59,622 nt of DNA from UBA3792 sp045114775 (GTDB taxonomy: Bacteria > Bacillota > Clostridia > Christensenellales > CAG-138), in contig JBGULC010000024.1 in NCBI GenBank assembly GCA_045114775.1, forward strand, positions 1-59,622. The letters are read 5' to 3'. The notes under the pieces are model-generated. The model did no database searches and was not told where the DNA came from. It worked only from the letters and a program-made list of their open reading frames with translations. The stretch's first letter is position 1; each line of letters starts with the position of its first letter. The translations under genes and the position numbers were made by a program. Positions 48,555 to 57,088 of the stretch are shown piece after piece.

Positions 48555-49886
48555 TCACACGATGATCCCGGCCCGTTTGAGCTTTCGCAGATTATCGCGG
48601 TAGACCGTGTCGCGCAGATAGGCAGCCAGAGCCTGCGCGCCGCCGGTTTCACAGGCGCGCACAGCTTTCGACCAAAGCTCCTTTTCCTGAGCCGTCCAAT
48701 GCTTTTCCTGTTTCTTCCATTCCTTGCACAAACGCTGCATTTCGGCTTCGTCGCCGAGAAGCGCCGCCTCGATCCAAAGGCGGGAAACCCTTTCGGCAAA
48801 CGACGGAAACGGACAAGGCAGAGACGGAATATCCCCTTCTTTCAGCGAGTTCCGATAAAGAGCATGACAGGAGGACAGATCCCTGACCTCTGAAAGCTCC
48901 GGCAGGATCAGATCGTCGATAACAGGCGGAAGCACTTCCGGTTTATGGCAGTCCAATGAGAACGTCTCTTTTCCGTCGATCTCATAGCAAAACGGTTTCC
49001 TTCCGAATTTCCAGGAATACTCGAATTTTGCTTCTTTCCAATATCCTTCGGCGTCGTGCATCGGATAATACTTGTCCGAAAGAACCAGCGGACAGTAAAG
49101 CGACTGCGCGCCGTAGAACGGTTCGCATTCTTCGTACCGCACGCAAAGCACCATGCTCAAAAGCACCTCGCTGTCGGGCGCGCCGACGACCTTGTGCCAG
49201 CGGAGAGGGCTGTTTTTGAAGCGGCGGTAGCCAAGCGTCTCCAGCTTTTCGGCGTATTCCTTCTCCATGTAGTCGGTAAGCTTTTCCGACAGCGAGCGCG
49301 GAAACGGCGCGGCGGCAAATTCTTCCTTCGGAAGGAACCAGTCGGTCGCCTGCATGAAGCTGTCCGGATCGACGTAACCCGTGGGGGAGAAGTGCAAAAG
49401 ACCGGCAAGAGGCTCGACGCCGTCCTCTGCAAAGGTGTATTTGTTCTCAAAGATCGCCTTGAACTGCTCCGGCTTGCATTTCCATTTCTTTTTGCAGGCG
49501 GCCGTCCATGCCGCGTAATCCGGCTCGCCGAAGCCGAGATCCTCATACGGCTCGTTGATACAGGCCGTCGTGTCCGTGCCGTTCGCTTCGTAGAGCAGGC
49601 GGCAGAGGACGAAATCGCTGTCCACGCAATTGAGCTGCAGCAGCGGCGTGCGGAACGCTTTGGAAAGCGCCTTCAAAAGCGGTTCCGCCGTTTCGGCGCC
49701 CGGCGCAAGAAGCGGCGAGCTGAATTCAAACCATTCGGAATCCGACGATTGCTGATACGAGATCGAAACGCCCTTGCCCTCTTCGCCCGGCGTATAACCG
49801 AGCTCCGCCATCGCCTTTTTGACGAGCGCGGAAAGCATCATCATGCCCTTTTCCTGGATCAGGATCCGTTCAAAGAATTGTCCCAT
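48555..49886 (-). CDS. Cytoplasmic protein of unknown function, 443 residues
   Basis: ATG 49886 has AAGGAGGCACC upstream. There is no signal peptide or membrane helix. The protein is rich in aromatic residues and Cys, with an acidic N-terminal half (YQQSSDSEWFEFSSPLLAPG, then LNCVDSDFVLCRLLYEANG) and a basic C-terminal tail. I do not recognise a family. The N-terminal part has the feel of the immunity or SMI1-like proteins of Clostridia, but no motif settles it. It stops in the repeat region and may be cotranscribed with the YdcF gene 10 bases upstream. Confidence 0.6.
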   Translation of the reverse strand: MGQFFERILIQEKGMMMLSALVKKAMAELGYTPGEEGKGVSISYQQSSDSEWFEFSSPLLAPGAETAEPLLKALSKAFRTPLLQLNCVDSDFVLCRLLYEANGTDTTACINEPYEDLGFGEPDYAAWTAACKKKWKCKPEQFKAIFENKYTFAEDGVEPLAGLLHFSPTGYVDPDSFMQATDWFLPKEEFAAAPFPRSLSEKLTDYMEKEYAEKLETLGYRRFKNSPLRWHKVVGAPDSEVLLSMVLCVRYEECEPFYGAQSLYCPLVLSDKYYPMHDAEGYWKEAKFEYSWKFGRKPFCYEIDGKETFSLDCHKPEVLPPVIDDLILPELSEVRDLSSCHALYRNSLKEGDIPSLPCPFPSFAERVSRLWIEAALLGDEAEMQRLCKEWKKQEKHWTAQEKELWSKAVRACETGGAQALAAYLRDTVYRDNLRKLKRAGIIV

Positions 49887-49896
49887 AGGTGCCTCC

Positions 49897-50649
49897 TTAT
49901 ATATCTCCGCGGAGCCCGTAGACCGTGATGCCGACACACTCGCGCAGAAAGTTGTTGATGCGGATGTACCAGACGTCCGGCGCGGCTATCCCTTCGGCCG
50001 AAATGCCCGCCTTCTTTGCCACGCGGCCCGCGCGGAAGACGTGGAAATCGGTCGTGACGAAGGCGATCGTTGCGTTTTCGCCGAGCTGTTCGTCGATCAG
50101 CGCCTTACTGAACGCAAAGTTTTCGCGCGTGTTTTCCGCCTTGTCCTCCATAAGGATGCGGGCAGGGTCGATCCCCTTGCGCTCGACGAGGTATTTCTGC
50201 ATCGCCGACGCCTCGGTCACGCTCTCGCCGTCGCCCTGACCGCCGGAGACCACGCAGATCGCGTCCGGGTGCGCTTCAAGGTAGTCCGCCGCCGTGTCGA
50301 GGCGATTACTCAAAACCCACGTCACGCGGTCGCCGTGCACCGCGGCGCCGAGCACGATCAGCGCGTCCGCGTCCACCTTGTCCGCGCGCTTTGCCGCCGT
50401 GCCCATCAGGATCCCCAGCACAAGGAGAAACACCGCGCCGAGCACGTAACAGCCGAGCAGGAACCACTTGACGAACGCGAGGAAGCCGTGGTCCATATGG
50501 TGCATAAACACACCAAGCAGGATCAGCGGCAAGCCGAGGATCGCAGGCAGGATGACGCCGAGGTTGTAGTTTGACAGATTGAGCACGATGATGGTATCCA
50601 GTACCAAAAACGCACCAAGCAATATACAGATCACGCGAAGCACTTTCAT
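49897..50649 (-). CDS. YdcF family (DUF218) membrane protein
   Basis: I start at ATG 50649 with AAAGGAGCAA upstream, giving 250 residues. Four N-terminal membrane helices (about 5-95) precede the DUF218 domain: ADALIVLGAAVHGDRVT, VVSGGQGDGESVTEASAMQKYL and TTDFHVFRAGRVAKKAG, with the conserved ENTRENF. YdcF/SanA-type proteins act in envelope integrity, with a proposed nucleotide- or precursor-binding fold. The gene is probably in one transcript with the unknown protein 10 bases downstream. Confidence 0.9.
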   Translation of the reverse strand: MKVLRVICILLGAFLVLDTIIVLNLSNYNLGVILPAILGLPLILLGVFMHHMDHGFLAFVKWFLLGCYVLGAVFLLVLGILMGTAAKRADKVDADALIVLGAAVHGDRVTWVLSNRLDTAADYLEAHPDAICVVSGGQGDGESVTEASAMQKYLVERKGIDPARILMEDKAENTRENFAFSKALIDEQLGENATIAFVTTDFHVFRAGRVAKKAGISAEGIAAPDVWYIRINNFLRECVGITVYGLRGDI

Positions 50650-50678
50650 GTTTGCTCCTTTCGACAGGATTTGCAGAG

Positions 50679-50760
50679 ATGGGCATAGCCCATCCGTTCC
50701 GCAATGCGTTAAACGGTAAAGATTTCCGGCGCGGACGAGCAATGCTCGTCCCTACGGGGA
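50679..50760. repeat. Intergenic palindromic repeats before the YdcF gene
   Basis: GATGGGCA with complement (50679-50694) and GGACGAGCA with complement (50733-50751), the latter a reversed copy of the palindrome at 47323. Confidence 0.65.
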
Positions 50761-50782
50761 GATGGTCCCTCCCGTTCCGCCA

Positions 50783-53617
50783 TCATTCCATCCCGAGCGC
50801 GCGGCGGAGAAACTGACCGGTGTAGCTCTGTTCGCACTGCGCGACCTCCTCCGGAGTGCCGGTCGCAATCACGGTGCCGCCGTCGTCGCCGCCCTCGGGG
50901 CCGAGGTCGATGATCCAGTCCGCGGTCTTGATCACGTCGAGGTTGTGCTCGATGACGATGACCGTGCTGCCGGAATCCGCAAGCCGATTCAAAATCTCCA
51001 GAAGCCGCTTGACGTCGTGCGTGTGCAGGCCCGTCGTGGGCTCGTCGAGCACGTAGAGCGTGCGGCCCGTGTCGCGGCGGGATAGCTCCGTCGCAAGCTT
51101 GATGCGCTGCGCTTCGCCGCCGGAAAGCGTGGTAGAGGGCTGCCCGAGCTTGATGTAGCCGAGGCCCACGTCGTCGAGCGTTTGCAGGATCTTTTTGATG
51201 TTCGCGTGCTGCGCGAAGAACGGCAGCGCCTCCTCGACCGTCATGTCGAGCACGTCGTAGATGTTCTTGCCCTTGTAGCGCACCTCCAGCGTTTCGCGGT
51301 TATAGCGCTTGCCGTGGCAGACCTCGCAGGGGACGTAGACGTCCGGGAGGAAGTGCATCTCGATCTTCACGATGCCGTCGCCCTTGCACGCCTCGCAGCG
51401 TCCGCCCTTGACGTTGAAGCTGAACCGCCCGCTCGTGTAGCCTCTGAGCTTTGCGTCCGGCGTCGTCGCGTACAGCGCGCGGATCAGGTCAAAGAGTCCG
51501 GTGTACGTCGCGGGGTTCGACCGCGGCGTCCGCCCGATCGGGCTCTGGTCGATGTCGATGATCTTATTCAGAAACCCGATCCCGTCGACACCGTCGTGGT
51601 CCTTCGCGCGGACCTTCGCGCGGTTCAGGTCGTGCAGCAGACGCTTTTTCAGCACCTCGTTGACGAGCGAGGACTTGCCGGAGCCGGACACGCCGGTCAC
51701 GCAGATGAACTTGCCCAGCGGGAAATCGACCGTAACGTTTTTGAGATTGTTCGCCCGCGCGCCGCGCACGGTCAGCATGTTTCCGCTGCCGGGCCGCCGC
51801 ATTTTCGGGACTGGGATGGTGCGTTTATGACTCAGGTATTGCCCGGTCAGCGAGTTTTCGCAGGCCATGATCTCCTCGGGCGTGCCCGCCGCCATGATCT
51901 CGCCGCCGTTTACGCCGGCTCTGGGGCCGATGTCCACGATGAAGTCCGCGGCGCGCATGGTCTCCTCGTCGTGCTCAACGACGATCAGCGTGTTGCCGAG
52001 ATCTCTGAGACCCTTCAAGGTTTCCAGAAGCTTTGCGTTGTCGCGCTGATGTAGGCCGATACTGGGCTCGTCCAGGATATAGAGCACGCCGACGAGTCCG
52101 CTGCCGATCTGCGTGGCGAGCCGGATGCGCTGGCTTTCGCCGCCGGACAGCGTCGCCGCCGCGCGGGACAGCGTGAGGTAATTGAGGCCCACGTTGACGA
52201 GGAAGCCGAGCCTTGCGTCGAGTTCCTTCAAAATCGCCGCCGCGATCGTCCGGTGCGTGGGAGAAAGCTCTAATTTTTGCAGAAAATCGCGCGAGCGCTT
52301 GACGTTCATGTCGCAGAGCTCGGCGATGTTGATCCCGCCGACGGTGACCGCGAGCGAGGTGGGTTTTAAGCGCTTGCCCTTGCAGTCCGGGCAGGGGATG
52401 TGCGCCATGTAGGTCTCGATGTCGGCCTTTGCCCAGTCGCTCTGCGACTCGCGATAGCGCCGCTCCATGTTCGGCACGATGCCCTCGAACGAAGCGAGGA
52501 AGTGCCCGCCGCCGAAGCTGCGCTCGTACTGCACTTCCATCTTTTCCTTGGTGCCGTACATCAGCGCGTTCCGTCCCGCCTCCGGGATGTCGCAGTAGGG
52601 CGTGTCCGTCGAGAAGCCGAAATGCCGCGCGATCGCCTCGTAATACATATCGGAAAAGACGTTGTTCGAGCCGCTCTTCCAGCCGGGCGCCTTGATCGCG
52701 CCGTCGTTTAAGGACAGCGATTCGTCCGGCACGATCAGCGTCGGATCGACCTTGAGCTGTTCGCCGAGGCCGAGGCACGTCGGGCACGCGCCGAACGGGT
52801 TGTTGAACGAGAACGCGCGCGGGGCAAGCTCCTCCAAAGCGATGCCGCAGTCCGGACAGGCGTAGTTCTGCGAAAACAGCGTCTCTTCGCCGTCCTGCAC
52901 CGCAACGATCGCAAGGTTCTGCCCGAGCGCGAACGCGTGCTCCAAAGATTCCGTGAGGCGGCTTTCCACGCCCTCCTTCAGCACGATGCGGTCGATCACC
53001 GCCTCGATCGTATGCTTTTTCTGCTTGTCGAGCGCCGGGGCCTCCTCGATCGGATATATCTCGCCGTCGACGCGCACGCGCACGTAGCCCTCGCGCTGCA
53101 GACGCTCAAAGACCTTGGTGTGCTCGCCCTTTCTGCCGCGGATGCAGGGCGCCATGATCGAAAGACGCGTACCGAGGGGCAGCGTCATGACCTGATCGAC
53201 GATCGTATCGATGGATTGGCGCTCGATCACGCGGCCGCAGTTCGGGCAGTGCGGGATGCCGCAGCGCGCGTACAGAAGGCGCAGATAGTCGTAGATCTCC
53301 GTGACCGTGCCGACGGTCGAGCGCGGGTTGTGCCCGGTGCTCTTCTGGTCGATCGAGATCGCGGGGGAGAGCCCGTCGATGCGGTCCACGTCGGGCTTGT
53401 CCATCTGTCCGATGAACATTCGCGCGTACGAAGAAAGGCTCTCGACGTAGCGCCGCTGCCCCTCCGCGTAGATCGTGTCGAAGGCGAGCGAGGACTTGCC
53501 CGAGCCGGAAACGCCCGTCATCACCACGAACTTGTTCCGCGGGATCACGAGGTCGATGTTTTTGAGGTTGTGTTCTCTTGCGCCGTAAATGCAGAGATCC
53601 TGATCTTTTCGTTCCAT
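50783..53617 (-). CDS. uvrA: Excinuclease ABC subunit A
   Basis: The product has 944 residues of full length. Two ABC ATPase modules have Walker A GVSGSGKSSLAFDT and GVSGSGKSSLVNEV, signatures LSGGESQRIRLA and LSGGEAQRIKLA, and zinc fingers CPNCG, CPDCG..CPTC and CEACKGDG..CEVC. It recognises bulky DNA damage and loads UvrB. It starts a base or two after the ispDF stop; the uppP-rqcP-ispDF-uvrA genes run without gaps. Confidence 0.98.
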   Translation of the reverse strand: MERKDQDLCIYGAREHNLKNIDLVIPRNKFVVMTGVSGSGKSSLAFDTIYAEGQRRYVESLSSYARMFIGQMDKPDVDRIDGLSPAISIDQKSTGHNPRSTVGTVTEIYDYLRLLYARCGIPHCPNCGRVIERQSIDTIVDQVMTLPLGTRLSIMAPCIRGRKGEHTKVFERLQREGYVRVRVDGEIYPIEEAPALDKQKKHTIEAVIDRIVLKEGVESRLTESLEHAFALGQNLAIVAVQDGEETLFSQNYACPDCGIALEELAPRAFSFNNPFGACPTCLGLGEQLKVDPTLIVPDESLSLNDGAIKAPGWKSGSNNVFSDMYYEAIARHFGFSTDTPYCDIPEAGRNALMYGTKEKMEVQYERSFGGGHFLASFEGIVPNMERRYRESQSDWAKADIETYMAHIPCPDCKGKRLKPTSLAVTVGGINIAELCDMNVKRSRDFLQKLELSPTHRTIAAAILKELDARLGFLVNVGLNYLTLSRAAATLSGGESQRIRLATQIGSGLVGVLYILDEPSIGLHQRDNAKLLETLKGLRDLGNTLIVVEHDEETMRAADFIVDIGPRAGVNGGEIMAAGTPEEIMACENSLTGQYLSHKRTIPVPKMRRPGSGNMLTVRGARANNLKNVTVDFPLGKFICVTGVSGSGKSSLVNEVLKKRLLHDLNRAKVRAKDHDGVDGIGFLNKIIDIDQSPIGRTPRSNPATYTGLFDLIRALYATTPDAKLRGYTSGRFSFNVKGGRCEACKGDGIVKIEMHFLPDVYVPCEVCHGKRYNRETLEVRYKGKNIYDVLDMTVEEALPFFAQHANIKKILQTLDDVGLGYIKLGQPSTTLSGGEAQRIKLATELSRRDTGRTLYVLDEPTTGLHTHDVKRLLEILNRLADSGSTVIVIEHNLDVIKTADWIIDLGPEGGDDGGTVIATGTPEEVAQCEQSYTGQFLRRALGME

Positions 53618-53618
53618 A

Positions 53619-54725
53619 TCATCTGTGACGGACCGAGACGATCGCCTGCGCCGAAATGCACAGGCCGCGTCCCTCGTCGTTCATTCCTTCCGTTGTCGTT
53701 GCCTTGACCGAGACCGCGCCCGCGTCGATCCCCAGGTCCTCCGCGATCGTGCGCACGATCTCCTCCCGATAGGGCGCGAGCTTCGGCCGCTCACAGATTA
53801 CCGTCGCGTCGACGTGCGAGACGAGCATGTCCCGTTTTTGCACCAACTCGGCGACGTTCCGCAGCAGGACACGGCTCGAGATGCCTTTATATCGCGGGTC
53901 GGTATCGGGAAAAAGCTTGCCGATGTCGCCGAGCTTCAGCGCGCCTAAGATCGCGTCCATGATCGCATGCAAAAGCACGTCCGCGTCGGAGTGGCCTAAA
54001 AGTCCCTTTTCAAAGGGGATCTCAACGCCACCCAAAAAGAGCTTTCGTCCCTCGACGAGCCGATGCGTGTCGAAGCCGATCCCGTAGGCGCACGGACCGA
54101 GCCGGCCGAGCGCCCAAGCCCAGTCCTCCGCGGTCGTGAGCTTGCGGTTGTCGTCGCTGCCGAGAACAAAATGCGGCGCGCCGAACATTCTTGCGTACAG
54201 CGTCGCGTCGTCGGTCGCAGAATCGCCGGCCGCGTACGCCGCCTTGATCTGATCTATCCGGAACGTCTGCGGCGTCTGCATGCGGAAAAGCGTCGAACGG
54301 TCGAGCGTTTCGACCGCGCCGTCATTCAGCCGCACGACCGTATCGGTCACGGGCAAAGCCGTCACGCCGGAGCCGTATTGTACCGCCGCTTCGATGCTCG
54401 CCCTTACGATCGCGGGAGAAACGAAGCAGCGCGCCGCGTCGTGGATGACCGCGACGTCGCCCACTGCGGCGGAAAGACCGTTTCGCACCGAATCGGTGCG
54501 CTGTTCGCCGCCCTGCACCGTCGTAAACGGCACGGGGACGGAAAGCGACGCGACGGTCCTTGCGCTCGCCTCGCTGACGACGAACACGAGCGAATCGCAG
54601 CCGCCCGCCACGAGCGCGTCCATGGAGCGTTCGATCGCGGTCTTGCCGTAAAGCGGGGTATTCAGCTTGTCGAAGCCCATGCGGTTCGAGGATCCGCCGC
54701 AGAGCAGGATGCCGACGGCGCTCAT
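53619..54725 (-). CDS. ispDF: Bifunctional IspD/IspF enzyme of the MEP pathway
   Basis: I start at ATG 54725, overlapping the rqcP stop by ATGA, giving 368 residues. The IspD part (1-210) has LCGGSSNRMG, DAARCF and a LRMQTPQTF-like stretch. The IspF part (from about 212) has GIGFDTHRLVEGR, GHSDADVLLHAIMDAI and KATTTEGMND. It makes 4-diphosphocytidyl-methylerythritol and later cyclises it, so it supplies isoprenoid precursors, including undecaprenyl for the neighbouring uppP. Such fusions occur in several bacterial groups. Confidence 0.95.
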   Translation of the reverse strand: MSAVGILLCGGSSNRMGFDKLNTPLYGKTAIERSMDALVAGGCDSLVFVVSEASARTVASLSVPVPFTTVQGGEQRTDSVRNGLSAAVGDVAVIHDAARCFVSPAIVRASIEAAVQYGSGVTALPVTDTVVRLNDGAVETLDRSTLFRMQTPQTFRIDQIKAAYAAGDSATDDATLYARMFGAPHFVLGSDDNRKLTTAEDWAWALGRLGPCAYGIGFDTHRLVEGRKLFLGGVEIPFEKGLLGHSDADVLLHAIMDAILGALKLGDIGKLFPDTDPRYKGISSRVLLRNVAELVQKRDMLVSHVDATVICERPKLAPYREEIVRTIAEDLGIDAGAVSVKATTTEGMNDEGRGLCISAQAIVSVRHR

Positions 54726-54973
54726 GCGTCCCCCGAAAGCACGGTGTAGAGCGAGTCCGCGTCCTCCTTGCGCACGACCTCCGGCGTCTTTTCGATGCGG
54801 AAAAGCATGTGCTTGCCGCCGAGCAGGATGTCGACGACGTCGCCGGGCTTGACCTCGGTGGCGGGCTTCGCCACCTTGCCGTTGATCGAGACGCGGCCTG
54901 CGCCCGCGGCTTCGTTCGCCACGGTGCGCCGCTTGATGATGCGGGAGACCTTCAGCCATTTATCCAGTCGCAT
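54722..54973 (-). CDS. rqcP: S4-domain protein RqcP/Hsp15-like
   Basis: The product has 83 residues. MRLDKWLKVSRIIKRRTVAN followed by GRVSINGKVAKPATEVKPGD is the S4 RNA-binding fold of YabO/RqcP. It helps RqcH elongate alanine tails on stalled nascent chains of the 50S subunit. The start has CGGAGGTTAAA upstream; uppP ends one base before it. Confidence 0.9.
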   Translation of the reverse strand: MRLDKWLKVSRIIKRRTVANEAAGAGRVSINGKVAKPATEVKPGDVVDILLGGKHMLFRIEKTPEVVRKEDADSLYTVLSGDA

Positions 54974-54974
54974 T

Positions 54975-55838
54975 TTAACCTCCGAACGGCGTGAAGCCGA
55001 ACCCGAGCGTCTTGGTAAACTGCAGGATCAGCACAAGGATCCCGAGCGCGCCGGTATAGATCGCAAAGCCCAGAAGGCCCTTTTTCGTGATCAGCCGGAT
55101 CATCCAGGTGATCGCAAAGAAGCCGGAGACCGCCGCGACGAGCATCGCGAGGACCATGACGCCTGCGCAGGAGAAGTCGAAATTCGCAAGGCTTGCGGGC
55201 TCCTTTACGAACTTATAGAGCTCCAGAACGAACCCGCCGAGGATCGCCGGGACCGAGAGCAGGAACGAAAAGTCCGCTGCGCTCTTGCGGTCGAGCCGCT
55301 TGCCGAGGGCGCCCGCGATGGTCGAGCCGGAACGGGACACGCCCGGCAGCGCGCCGATCGCCTGCATGCCGCCGATGACGAGCGCGTCGGTCCAGCGCAT
55401 GCTTTCGAGCGTCTTCGTTGGCTTCCGTCTGCGGGCGAGAAGCTCGCTCACGGTCAGCAGGATCGCCGTCCACAGAAAGCTCACGCCGAGCAGATTCCCC
55501 TCGTCAAGCCAATCGTCGAGCGCGTCGAACTTCTTCAGGATCAGCGCGAAGCCGACCAGCGGCAGCGTCGCGATCACAAGGTACAGCGTCAGCGGCTGGA
55601 AGGGCTTTTTAAGGATCGCAAGGATCTGCTCGCGATAAACGATCAGCACCGCGACGAGCGTCGCGACGTGCAGCATGACGGCGAAGAACGAGCCGGTCAG
55701 AAAGGAGCCGTAGCTCGACTCGGCCATCCAGCCGCTCGTCAGCCTGGAAATCAAAAACAAATGTCCCGAACTGGACACCGGCAGGAACTCGCAAAGCCCC
55801 TGCACAAGCCCCAGAAGGATCGCTATCAGAAAAACCAT
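54975..55838 (-). CDS. uppP: Undecaprenyl-diphosphate phosphatase
   Basis: The product has 287 residues with eight membrane helices. The catalytic motif (E/Q)-x4-E is in GLVQGLCEFLPVSSSGHLFL (12-31), and the second motif PGVSRSGSTIAG lies near 165. It releases undecaprenyl phosphate on the outer face of the membrane. That lipid must be flipped back, the known job of DUF368 proteins (one is encoded at 42200). The start has CGGAGGTAAG upstream. Confidence 0.97.
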   Translation of the reverse strand: MVFLIAILLGLVQGLCEFLPVSSSGHLFLISRLTSGWMAESSYGSFLTGSFFAVMLHVATLVAVLIVYREQILAILKKPFQPLTLYLVIATLPLVGFALILKKFDALDDWLDEGNLLGVSFLWTAILLTVSELLARRRKPTKTLESMRWTDALVIGGMQAIGALPGVSRSGSTIAGALGKRLDRKSAADFSFLLSVPAILGGFVLELYKFVKEPASLANFDFSCAGVMVLAMLVAAVSGFFAITWMIRLITKKGLLGFAIYTGALGILVLILQFTKTLGFGFTPFGG

Positions 55839-55866
55839 ATCTTACCTCCGATAAATCTCTGATCAT

Positions 55867-55895
55867 ATCATACTATGAAACCCCGAAAAATACAA
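55867..55895 (-). promoter_or_regulatory. Promoter of the uppP-rqcP-ispDF-uvrA operon
   Basis: Minus strand TTGTAT (55895-55890), 17 bases, TATGAT (55872-55867). A TACAAT for the divergent gene overlaps at 55891-55896. Confidence 0.65.
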
Positions 55896-55913
55896 TAGAT
55901 GCGAGGTGATTTC

Positions 55914-56738
55914 ATGCTTTGCTACTGGATTCTAAGGCGTCCGGACAAAAGTCCCGTTGGCCTTGTGCGCGTACAGAACGACCGCGTGACGCTGCGGCTT
56001 TCCGCCGAGGTTCCGGGCTCGTTCACGCTGTTTTCCGCTGCCGACGCCGTGCCGATCGAACCGGAGCGGGAAACGGAGCTTTTTGGCGCAGTCGCCCTGC
56101 TCGGCACGGAAAACGGACGCGCGACCTGCTTTGCCGCCGCGGAGCACGCCGCGCCGCTTGCGCAGTATTTGAAAAGACTATCCCAAATATGCACCAAGAA
56201 GGCGGAGCCGGCTAAGGCGGAGGAACCGGAGCCGACCCGAGCGGCGGCTGCGCCGCCGGAACCGGAAGAACTATCCCAGAATAGCACCATATATGCGGAG
56301 AACACGGAAAATACGGGGAATATTATCGAAAATATATCCCAAATAAACACCAATAAGACGGATAGCGTATCGGATACGACGCGGGAGACGGAGGCGTTTT
56401 CCGAGCTTCTGCGCCGTGCAGATGCATTTTATACGGCGTATGAGCGGATCGAACCGACGGATACGGAGGAAGATATGGTACAAAAAAAGGACAGTATGGA
56501 AAGCGGAATCGACCTGTTCCCGCAGCAGTTTCCGGGCGCGCACTGGCGATATATCGACGGCACGGACGTGCTGCCGCACTACGAGGGGACATGGGCGCAG
56601 GGGGACGGCGCCAAGGTGCGCATCCTTGCCGTGCGGGGTCGGGCCGCGCCGCGTCCGCCGCGGCAGCTTACAGGCTTTTCCCGCTTCCTCCGCGATTGCG
56701 ACGGGCTCGGCTACTGGGTGAAGGTCGTTCGCCCGTAA
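55914..56738 (+). CDS. Hypothetical protein with low-complexity centre
   Basis: I start at ATG 55914, with GCGAGGTGATTTC upstream, giving 274 residues. Residues 1-90 form a compact domain with alternating strands (MLCYWILRRP, then VGLVRVQNDRVTLRL). Residues 90-190 are acidic, Thr- and Asn-rich, with three (L/I)SQ-x2-T-x-K-like words whose DNA repeats TATCCCA. Residues 200-274 form a second small domain (FPGAHWRYIDGTDVLPHYEG, then GFSRFLRDCDGLGYWVKV). I do not recognise a family. The gene diverges from uppP. Confidence 0.6.
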   Translation: MLCYWILRRPDKSPVGLVRVQNDRVTLRLSAEVPGSFTLFSAADAVPIEPERETELFGAVALLGTENGRATCFAAAEHAAPLAQYLKRLSQICTKKAEPAKAEEPEPTRAAAAPPEPEELSQNSTIYAENTENTGNIIENISQINTNKTDSVSDTTRETEAFSELLRRADAFYTAYERIEPTDTEEDMVQKKDSMESGIDLFPQQFPGAHWRYIDGTDVLPHYEGTWAQGDGAKVRILAVRGRAAPRPPRQLTGFSRFLRDCDGLGYWVKVVRP

Positions 56739-56780
56739 ACAGATGCGCGCTCCGCGCCGCAATGCCTCGCAGAAGGACGC

Positions 56781-56812
56781 AAAAACCCCCTCCGGTCATC
56801 AAGCGGAGGGGG
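56781..56812 (-). terminator. Orphan leftward terminator
   Basis: CCCCCTCCG (56786-56794), 9-base loop, CGGAGGGGG (56804-56812), and TTTTT only on the minus-strand side. No leftward gene lies upstream of it in the window: both 55914 and 57089 run rightward. Confidence 0.6.
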
Positions 56813-56961
56813 TCAGAGGCGCGGCGCGCATCTGGAGAATGAGGGGATAATCGCGCCGTCACGGTCGGGGTCGACCGGCCTCAATGCCGTGCGGTTTGAG
56901 AATCATCAAGCAAAACCGCCGGCAAGCTTTCCGATGCCGAAAAAAATAATCGAACACCGTG

Positions 56962-56990
56962 TTGATTTATCGTGTGTATTATTATATAAT
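56962..56990 (+). promoter_or_regulatory. Promoter of the TetR-HAD operon
   Basis: TTGATT (56962-56967), 17 bases, TATAAT (56985-56990). The leader is about 90 bases. The AT-rich tract just downstream could hold the repressor's own operator, but no clear palindrome was seen. Confidence 0.75.
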
Positions 56991-57088
56991 ATAGAGAACG
57001 TCAATTCAACCGACAATTATATCGTATTATGTCCGATTACGGGCAAAAAATGCGGGGCAATTGTGAACTTTCGGAGAAGGAGTCGGCT

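Noticed and set aside
48066..48893. Plus-strand frame of 275 codons
   Set aside because: Its first half is a translation of intergenic repeats and its second half is opposite the supported gene at 48555.
57012..57033. Palindromic TetR operator
   Set aside because: Only the outer four base pairs (GACA/TGTC) match, and the centre does not pair symmetrically.
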